Source of the DNA: Spirometra erinaceieuropaei
Taxonomy: Eukaryota > Platyhelminthes > Cestoda > Diphyllobothriidea > Diphyllobothriidae
Length of the DNA stretch: 64,000 nt
Reading direction: 5' to 3'
Assembly (NCBI GenBank): GCA_902702965.1
Contig: CACRXP010000149.1
Coordinates: 257,768-321,767 of the forward strand
Under the pieces are notes generated by a model, which worked only from the letters and a program-made list of their open reading frames with translations, was not told the DNA's origin and did no database searches. Position numbers and translations under genes: made by a program. Of the stretch, positions 56,658 to 64,000 are shown in pieces; position 1 is the stretch's first letter; each line of letters opens with the position of its first letter.

Positions 56658-56705
56658 AGCCTGACGTTTCGAATTCCTGCTCGAATCCATCATCAGAGAC
56701 AAAAG
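56658..56705 (-). ncRNA. hammerhead-like ribozyme motif, intact core boxes
   Basis: Minus strand: GTCT helix I, CTGATGA (56696-56690), 6-bp helix II GGATTC/GAATTC, GAAA (56670-56667), CGTC with predicted cleavage after 56663, AGGC pairing with helix I. Extra T between CTGATGA and helix II as in the other copies. Confidence 0.65.
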
Positions 56706-56973
56706 CAGATAAGGGTGGTTCATGCATATGCGACTGCAGTATTTATAGGATGCGGTAGCATGGCTACAGCATACCTATGAATATTGATGGCTCCCTCCCC
56801 TTCATCAGGGATCGTTGCACGTGGCGTGATGGCCGACATTCGCGTCGTTAATTTCTGCAATTTCATCACGTGCGTTGGATGTTGGTGTGATGATTGCTCG
56901 ACAATCTGACGCGCTGACCAGGTTGTTGGGAAGTGTTCACCAGTGCGCTCCCAGCGTAGTCAATTACTCCGCC

Positions 56974-57228
56974 TGGCCTGGAGACCCTGGACTGTTAAGG
57001 ACCGTACCACCCTCGAAAAAGTCCAACGACGGGCAACCAAGCTTGTCAGAGGTCATAAAAACTTACCTTACGAAACCAGACTTTCAAATCTTAACCTCTT
57101 TCCCCTGGACTACAGACAACTCCGTTGCGACTTAATTCAAACGTTTAGAATGTTACGGGGTCAGGACTGCTGCCTCGCATCCGGCGAATTCTTTGAGCTG
57201 GCCACCACTACTAGCTTGAGAGGACACC
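56974..57228 (+). mobile_element. non-LTR (CR1-like) internal fragment nested in Penelope
   Basis: Encodes TLEKVQRRATKLVRGHKNLP, YETRLSNLNLFPLDYRQLRC and DLIQTFRMLRGQDCCLASGE, ending LATTTSLRGHP. Flanked by CTCCGCC on both sides (56967-56973 and 57229-57235). Removing it and one CTCCGCC rejoins the Penelope sequence (compare GTCTGAACGGAGTAATTAGC at 24860). Oddly the insert lacks both the 5' and the 3' part of the parent element. Confidence 0.8.
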
Positions 57229-57679
57229 CTCCGCCTAGACGAAGTCTCAGCACAATGTATTGAATGGGAAGATCATTGCACTTGTTAGTAAACCGGGGAC
57301 CAGTAAACCTTGACTCAAGCAGCTCCCGGCTCACGCAGTCGTCACCTCTTGTGAAAATTTCGGCCTCGTCAAATTTGAACCCTCGAATGAGCCGCAACTT
57401 GAGAGCTGGCGTCATTTCTCCGCACCGCTGCAGCGTGTTTGGATATTCGCGTTTGGGTTTCGGCCACACATTCAAAATTGACGAGGCCGAAAACCGGAAG
57501 AAAATTCCAAACACGAATGACCGAACACGCTGCAGCGGTGCGGAAAAATGACGTCAGCACTCAAGTTGCGGCTCATTCGAGGGTTTCCGGCTACACATTC
57601 AAATTTGACGAGGCCGAAATCCTCACTGTACTAATCATCGAACATCAATGTTTGCCCACCGGCCATCAGGCGTGCCTTT

Positions 57680-59210
57680 TTAAGTAAAATCGTCGGTTTA
57701 ACCTTGACGTCTTTATATATCTTTGCAGCCGTGACTGAAAAAACTACTTATTTGGCTCATAAAAGTTTTATGGGGTAAAACAGTTACATCTTTGACGGCC
57801 TACACTGAACCATTTTGAGAGCAAATGTAAGGCGTTCAGAAATGGAAAGAACCATTGTTTGTGTACTTATGAAGGATAGACTAACACCGAGAGATGTCTA
57901 ACACGGACGGGCACAGTAACGCATATCAAGAAAAAAGGGAAAGTAGGTAGAAAAGGGCGGATGGTGTTAATTGTTTGAAAAGCACACCACGCCACGCGAA
58001 CCGTGGTCACTGCTGGTGGCAACATGTTGCGTCATGTCAAGTATTCACCGAATGCTTAAATAAGCGCAGTCGCATTGTTCTTGGTTATTGGCGATCACGG
58101 TTTGTCGGGGGCATGGACCTGTGCATACTGACTGCAGAACTATCATCTACATGATTAATTTCGACAAAGGTAATCGGTCCTACTGTTAGCGTACTACTGA
58201 AAGGCTTTACTAGAAAAAAAGCATTTGCATTCTTCAGTTCAGTAATTATCACCTTTTTCAAATCCTCATGCTGTGAATGCTTATTTACTTAAGAGGATTA
58301 AAAAGTGAGTTTTTAAATAAGCGCTTTGTTCAATAAGTTTTTAGAACTCATTAAGCATGGCCTTGATATATTTCCAGTCAAAGGTCATCTTGGAAAATCA
58401 AACGAAGTAGTCGATTTGAAAGAAAATATCAAGGCGTACATGAAGTATCTGAGGGGGTGACTGACCAGTACACGCACTTAGGATGTGGTAAAGTCATCAT
58501 GGCGAGGAATGCGCTAAAGTGCTGTGGGGAAGGAGTACCCCGAGTCGACCTCTCTCTTTTCTATCTTTCTCTTTCTCTCGCTCTCTTAGACCCGTTAACT
58601 ATCCTGGCCTGTTTTTCAGCTGGTACAGGCGTTCGCCGCAGTGGCTGACAGAGTAGAGATAGCTCGCCTAGGTATGCATCAGACAACTCGGTGACCACGC
58701 CATGCACAAAGGTACAACAGGGAGGGTGTTCCCTCATATCCCGAAGCGCACGGGTTCTGAGCAGGTGGTAGATGCTGTGCGGTGGGTTTATGCCAGTTTT
58801 AGGGACGTGCGGTCCTGACTGAGAACGAGGATTGGAGAAAATAATAGTCGGCACCAATAACGCTTACTGCTCTGAAGTTGGAGAAGTAAGTTAAAAGTAA
58901 ACGAAACCTAGAATTGCATTTAGTGCTTTAGAACTATTATCTTCAGGACATCAATTTTATGTAATTTACATGAAATGATCAGTTGAAATACATTGCATCC
59001 GATGACGCAAGACTAACTGCATCGTACATGAAGCGCAAAAATTTCCTCTAGACATGCATGTAGGCCGTATCTAGGAGATAAGTTTCGTCCTTATGTATAA
59101 AGACCGATCTGAAAGGTACTCGGTAGACTGAACTATCGTTTTGAATTTCTCTCCGCTTTCATTTATCTTAGTCAATAATTTGAATTCTGATTAAGTGAAA
59201 AATAAAGGCG
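57680..59210 (-). pseudogene. decayed paralogous copy of gene 3 exons 3-4 and flanks
   Basis: 58110-58285 (minus): HSQHEDLKKVIITELKNANA, FFLVKPFSSTLTVGPITFVE, INHVDDSSAVSM against exon 4 of gene 3; it ends in a premature stop after DRQ. 58930-59160: exon 3 counterpart with stops (residual EFKLLTKINESGEKFKTIVQ). The intron 58440-58860 and the 3' flank (57680-58060) are also homologous to 37.28-37.65 and 35.93-36.27 kb. No match to exons 1 and 2 was found in the window. Confidence 0.7.
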
Positions 59211-59867
59211 AAAATGATAGCGCTGCAATTTTTCGGTATGCTTAGAAGCCAGGGCAGTACAGTGAGACCAATGTCTGAGGATTATATGGCGGTTTTTCCT
59301 ACATATTAAATGTGCTCACAGACCAATAGACTGCCGTTCATCAGCTTTGACAGCTAAACGCTTCACAATGTTGAATGCGGAGCTTTATTTCGCAGTGAAA
59401 TGAGTATGCGGACATTTCTATCTGCAGTTGGCTAAATGGAATTCAAACTATGTTAATTTAATTATTTGTCATATCGCGTGGACTGACGGTTGCGCCATTA
59501 GGTTTTCTCCGTTAAAAAGAAACGCTCGATAATGCTTAAGGTCTGAGCACTATGTATATGTCGGTTTTCCACCTGTTAACCAATTGTTACCATTTGTCAG
59601 ACCACAATTACCTGTCTGGAATCTACGTCAAGATACGTTGTTCATTACTTTCAATTTGTAAAATTCGTTGTCTCCGAGGAGGTGCTTACATTCATATTTG
59701 AATGAGCTATAGGCCTTCAGCAAGGCAGATTTCCGCCTCTTTATACACGTAATTTTAGACACATTCCCAGAAACTATCTGGGCACGCATAAAAACTGTAA
59801 GCTTTAACTACCAAGCCTTCAGCGAAACAGGCAGTCGCATTATGAGGTCCAACTGCCGAGAGGCTTA
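59211..59867. other. anonymous AT-rich DNA
   Basis: Would be the place for exon 2 of the paralogous copy; nothing recognisable. Confidence 0.4.
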
Positions 59868-61492
59868 CAGTGAGTGACCGATCTCAAGAACTGTTGACTG
59901 AAATTCTGAAATGCGTTTTCGATTAGGAAGGATTACATTGTCGCCTTTGTAATATTAATTATCTTAAGGCATACTTTTATGACATTGCCGACTGGGCAGG
60001 GTGTCTGCTTTTAAATGCACTTCTTTTCAATCTCCTGTATAAAGCGTACCCGGTAAAAATGACTACTTAAGTAGCATGCATTTTTCCCATTGATTTTCGA
60101 TGCTCTTGCAAATTCAAATATATTTTATAGAGACCATAAACAAAATATGCTTTCTGGTAGTCAATTAATAGAGAATCACGTATTCTTTATATTTTATACT
60201 TAAGGAAGAAGCATAGTTAGGTTTTAAAAAAGTTTTATAATTGCCGAATAATTTGGAGCCAGATTATTCGTTGCATTATCGCCTAGTGATTTCACTCTAC
60301 AAGGAGCATGCGTTCCGCATAGAGAAAATAATATATTTTTTATACCATTAAAGAGATATCATACATAATCCATAAAATTTTGCAATGGATGCGGACCATG
60401 TTGTGCATTTCATGAGGAGCAGGGATAAACGGCCGGGTACGATGCTATGTGAATGGACATATAGCGGTCTTAAAACGTCTCTTAAGTAAAAAAGGTAACA
60501 ATTGGGAGATGGCACCCAAAAACATCCGCCCAACCAAAGCAGCCTGTCTTACGGGACAGGCGGTAATTGGGGTTTTATGGGTGGGGCCTTCGATTGCGTG
60601 GATAAATATAAATAATACTAAGAAGTTTTTTCAGAAATGGCTTTTCGAACGATAAAGTTTAACCACATCACTATATCGTAACAAAAATGTGCGCGGTGTC
60701 GGATGTACTTGAAGAGGCAGATAATATTAAGTCGATCCAGCTCGTATTCCCTGCTTAATTGCCTTTTTAAATAGGGGATTGAAAGCGGAATGCAGTTGGC
60801 TAAAGGAAACGTTCTACGTTGTGCTGTTCATGACCCTATGCCTTTATATCCTCGCTTTCAAAACAGCACGTTCAATAAACACAGAGGACGTGATTGAAAA
60901 CATCGCCGTATTTGACCCCGACGAGAGTTGCCATTTTGTGAAATTGCTTAGCTAATGACACAGTCTGTCTAGGATTGTATGCTTTTAAAGTTTTCCGGCT
61001 CTCAGTAAAATACCCTTATTTTATTCCTTTCATCAGCCTGTGGACGAACACTCATGCAGTCCTCCGGCATATTCTCATTGGTAACGGAATTTTTTGGGTG
61101 CCATCTCCTAATTGTTACCGTAAAATTTTTTAAAACCCAATTATACTCCTTCCTCAAGTATAAAATATAAAGAAAACGTGATTCTCGATTGATTGACTAA
61201 AAGAAAGCATATTTTTGTTTATGGTTTCTATAAAATATATTCGAATTTGCAAGACTATCGAAAATCAATGGGGAAAATGCATGCTTCTTAAGTAGTCATT
61301 TTTTACCGGGCAAGCTATCTATAGGAGATTGAAAAGAAGTGCATTTAAAAGCCGACATCCTGTCGCGTCCAAAGTGTCATAAAAGTATGCCTTAAGATAA
61401 TCAGCATTACAACAGCGACCAAGTAATTCTTCCTAATCGAAAACGCATTTCAGAATTTCAGCCAACATTTCATGAGATCGGTCACTCTCTGT
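59868..61492. repeat. foldback element, subfamily 2, with nested Merlin
   Basis: Left terminus TA|CAGTGAGTGACCGATCTC, right terminus CATGAGATCGGTCACTCTCTG. Total 1,625 bp; removing the Merlin element (626 bp) and one 8-bp duplication leaves 991 bp, equal to the other complete copies (989 and 992 bp). Arms: CATGCATTTTTCCCATTGATT on the left, AATCAATGGGGAAAATGCATG on the right. Confidence 0.9.
60494..61119 (+). mobile_element. Merlin element, 626 bp, nested
   Basis: Inverted ends GGTAACAATTGGGAGATGGC / GCCATCTCCTAATTGTTACC; flanks GTAAAAAA and GTAAAATT fit a decayed 8-bp duplication. Near the left end MAPKNIRPTKAACLTGQAVI, GVLWV matches MASKKIRLTKAAYLTEQVVI of the 4.0 kb copy, apparently the N-terminal part of the transposase. 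The catalytic region is not recognised here, so it is an internally deleted copy. Confidence 0.85.
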
Positions 61493-61519
61493 GCATCTAG
61501 AATCCATGTTCAAATGAGA

Positions 61520-62760
61520 AAGATGCGATCGCCGGGTCAAGAGGTTTATCGGCCTGGCGTGTTGGATACTTGATCAAAAGCAACTTCAGACATAGTCGCG
61601 TAAACGGGTTTTGGAGGCTCGTGAAGCTCAGTATCCACAGGACACATTTGCCCTGCAATCGCATGGTCGATATATTTTGGAGAAGTCGCGTTCATTGCGG
61701 CGTTGCGTGCTGAATGCGAAAACGTCCTGTCAGTCCCTATATGATTTGGGTAGCATTGTGATTTCATTATCGATGTTAATTTTAAGCGGGATGGTTATTC
61801 GGCAATAAGTTGAGTTGCGACCGGAAATGGCTGTCGTCCACACCTTCCCGTATGACTAACTAATCAGTCTAGGCCAAGCTCCAGCATTAGATGGGAGGTC
61901 AGATGGTCATTGTGCTTGTTGATCAAGAGGCGGCCGGAGAACGATGACTAGAATTTTGGCCTCCTTAAATTTGATGGTGTGGTGCCGTCGACTGTACCGC
62001 GAATATAGGACCGGAGGGTCATTGCAGTTGTTGATCGACTAGGGGCAAAAGAAGCATGATTCAAGTCACTAGCGGACTGTGAGGTTTCAGTCTCTTGCTT
62101 GGATTTTGACCTCACCAAACCTGATGGTGTGTTCGGGTACTGTCGAATGAATGGCGATCGGGTAGTCTGCGCCATTACACCTCCTCCCCTGCTGTTGCAT
62201 ACACGACCATTTACGTTTGGAGTAACCTTCCAGTTTCTCCGACGTAGTTGCTTTGAACGCAACTATTTCAGATCAAGTAAGTGACTCCGAACGTTTGATG
62301 CCGTGGCAGTGGGTTTGCTGGTCTCTTGACCTGATGCCTGATGATAGTCTCGGGGCTGTGAAAGGTCGGCTGACATATTCCGCGACGTTCTTCAGATAGG
62401 CGCACGCCCGCCCAAATTCGGGGCTGGTTGCGCTTTATCTGTCATCGAATTTACGCATTCACGGGCTGACGAAGTTGCGCAGGCAGACATGCGATGTGAG
62501 CAGCCGTCGGAGATATCGTAATTCAGCAATCCTGTCATCCGGTCAGTGCAATGCATCTCAGCATGTCGCTATGTCGCCCGTACGCAACTGCGCTCGTGGC
62601 TAATTTTTTGGTTGTTGTTGAAGCCTAGTTCTTGCGTCATATCAGGCGCTTTCTCGAGTATTTTTAGTTTTCAGTACATCAAGATCTTTTCGACATCAGT
62701 GTAGACTGTCTTCTTTGACGAGACAATTCCGTGTAGCCTGGAATTATGAGTCAACATTGT
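61520..62760 (-). pseudogene. strongly decayed Penelope-like element (family B)
   Basis: Sense is minus. 61530-61600 is a degenerate copy of the hammerhead-bearing 3' end (core CTGAAGT, ACACGCC). Nuclease-region text appears in broken frames (YVGETGRLLQT, QSNYVG near 62240; HERSCVRA-type text near 62590). A local duplication around 61960-62120 repeats the block with TTGATGGTGTG. Many stops. Confidence 0.75.
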
Positions 62761-63825
62761 TGACGTACTTGCTTCCTATCAGTAGGCGTGCTTTTATTAA
62801 GTTACATATTTCAGGCGTGTCGGCCGCGCGGGCGTAATGTATTCGACTTCGCTTCGGTATACCTTGTCTGCTACTGTGTTGCCATTGCCATACCTCTCGC
62901 ATATACTTACAGCTGCCAATTGGACGAAGGAAGGGCGGTTATGCTGTAAATTCCTTCATGTTATTGCTCGCGTTCCCATTCCCCCTCATCGGCCACTTAG
63001 CGCGCTTGCTACATTACTACGACTGGGTACTCCAGCTACGTTTGCTTGATTTGGCGTAGAGTCTCTGTCAGGATGAATTTCTCCTTCACTTTAACCGCCC
63101 CGAGAATGAGGCGCTGCAAGACTGTATATATGGGCTCATTGCATTGCACCCCCCACACGGAAATCTTTAGTAAAAGGCGAAAGACTTAACCTTTGCGGAT
63201 TGCGATTCAACACGCTTACCATTATCCTTCTAATTGTGAGCTGCTTCAGTCGTGTTAGCAGATCGCTACCCTTCACCCATCCCCCCTTTTAAGAAACAGC
63301 CCCGTTGTATTCGGTCGCGGGGGGGGGGCCTCCCATACCGCGTTCCCTGCGGTTACCGCGTGAGTTGGCTGGGCGCGTAGGCGTTGGGTGCACTTAATCG
63401 GTGCAGGTCTGCCCCGCCAGTGCACCTGCCCTTTCTACATACCTCAAGGGCTGCATTAGGCCTTCATGACTTAGCCGTACAGACGTTAAACCCGGTTGCT
63501 GGCTTCCTGTGCGGTCTCCTAAGGCCGCTTGCCGTTTGCTTTCTTGGCCTGCCGTACGGCTCACTTTCCCTCCCTACACCCAACCGCAGCCGGCTTGGAA
63601 CAGCTACCCAACCAAAGGGGTTTGGCCTTGCCTTGCACTTTCACGGGCATAGGTATCAACCCGGCCCTCGGGGTTTCTTTGCGGTCTCTTTCGCTCGCTT
63701 TCCCACTGCGCTTCGGTCGATTTCGTACGCCCGTGTGGTTGGGCGGTTTGGTCGCCTTGCGGTGACCAGTAGGTTTGGCTCTCCTGTTATACGTACATAA
63801 TTTATTGGTTTGACCGTCAGCGTAC
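62761..63825. other. GC-rich stretch, possibly intronic
   Basis: Composition rises sharply from about 63300, with a run of 10 G (63319-63328). Open frames on the plus strand (63384-63800) are explained by GC richness. No motif recognised. On the minus strand it would be downstream intron of the exon candidate at 63826-63933. Confidence 0.4.
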
Positions 63826-63933
63826 CTTCGAAGTAGGCTTCCGATTGGTCATCATCGGCAGTTAGGGTGTTCATAGGTTTTCCAACAATCCCTTCAAATA
63901 CTATGATTTCAATCCCCGTTGGCGCATTTTCGG
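63826..63933 (-). CDS. candidate internal exon, 108 nt, phase 1-1
   Basis: A very strong acceptor on the minus strand (CTTTTTTCCCTTTTGTCCCATAACCCCAG) and a donor GAAG|GTACGC bound 108 nt. After two bases completing a codon it reads ENAPTGIEIIVFEGIVGKPM, NTLTADDDQSEAYFE plus one base. The symmetric phase-1 exon and acidic, soluble text suit an extracellular or linker module. The frame also runs open to the window edge, so the exon could be longer. Product unknown. Confidence 0.42.
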
Positions 63934-64000
63934 CTGGGGTTATGGGACAAAAGGGAAAAAAGGTTGAGAGGTATAGTAAGGAATTCACTATTTCAGTGCG
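63934..64000. other. window edge
   Basis: Pyrimidine tract of the exon candidate on the minus strand, then 40 bp of unassigned sequence. Confidence 0.4.

Larger units (their letters stand above)
56620..57670 (-). mobile_element. Penelope-like element (family B), inverted duplication with nested non-LTR fragment
   Basis: Left part (56620-56973): antisense 3' terminal region with a hammerhead-like motif. 56974-57228: non-LTR insert. 57229-57470: minus-strand GIY-YIG end (DEAEIFTRGDDCVSRELLES). 57480-57640: the same nuclease region in plus orientation (RKFQTRMTEHAAAVRKNDVS, TQVAAHSRVSGYTFKFDEAE), forming a palindrome centred near 57475. Confidence 0.85.

Noticed and set aside
63384..63800. 138-codon plus-strand frame
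   Set aside because: GC-driven openness with Pro/Leu/Arg-rich text; opposite strand has the better exon signal.

Overview
This is a eukaryotic nuclear window: AT-rich, intron-containing and crowded with degraded transposons. No long bacterial-type reading frames or operons are present. The repeat set (Penelope-like GIY-YIG retroelements carrying hammerhead-type ribozyme motifs, CR1/Jockey-like non-LTR fragments, a Merlin DNA transposon, tRNA-derived SINE-like repeats, TA-flanked foldback elements) together with small genes split by roughly 1-2 kb introns fits a parasitic flatworm best, perhaps a diphyllobothriid-type tapeworm. The organism is an inference; nothing in the window names the species. 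A 71-base run of N (15330-15400) is an assembly gap.

Host genes. Three complete gene models were assembled by hand from splice signals, phase matching and reading frame. Gene 1 (+, 3763-6312, two exons, 82 aa) and gene 2 (-, 20838-18340, two exons, 155 aa) encode small proteins with two hydrophobic segments each. Gene 3 (-, 40641-36273, four exons, 260 aa) starts with a signal-peptide exon and a GC-AG intron and encodes a probable secreted glycoprotein. Its last two exons and the intron between them recur as decayed copies at 57.7-59.2 kb and, partly, at 28.6-29.3 kb, and an exon-like segment at 45.15 kb has a decayed partner at 55.9 kb, which suggests an old tandem duplication. Further isolated exon candidates lie at 1832-1889, 33693-34024 (tyrosine-motif tail), 47253-47307, 49472-49681 and 63826-63933.

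Layout. 0-7 kb: exon candidate, gene 1 with a Merlin copy, a foldback element and a SINE in its intron. 8-17 kb: foldback relics, a Penelope 3' fragment, mostly anonymous AT-rich DNA, the gap. 17-21 kb: Tc1-like relic and gene 2. 21-23.7 kb: GC-richer anonymous DNA between two copies of a 110-165 bp repeat. 23.7-31.9 kb: three Penelope copies, a non-LTR element split by two SINEs, a pseudo-copy of gene 3 exons. 32-46 kb: foldback element, exon candidates, gene 3, the best foldback element (41.2-42.2 kb), a Penelope copy with the YVDD motif. 46-53 kb: unidentified ORF, Penelope copy, foldback, paired direct repeats, SINE. 53-59 kb: two converging non-LTR elements, Penelope with a nested non-LTR fragment, pseudo-copy of gene 3. 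59-64 kb: foldback element carrying a Merlin insertion, decayed Penelope, GC-rich stretch with an exon candidate.

The most informative signals are the repeated, oppositely oriented hammerhead-like motifs bounding Penelope copies, the family of about 990-bp foldback elements whose length is restored exactly when a nested Merlin element is removed, and the hand-built host gene models. No database search was possible; every family assignment comes from motif recognition.
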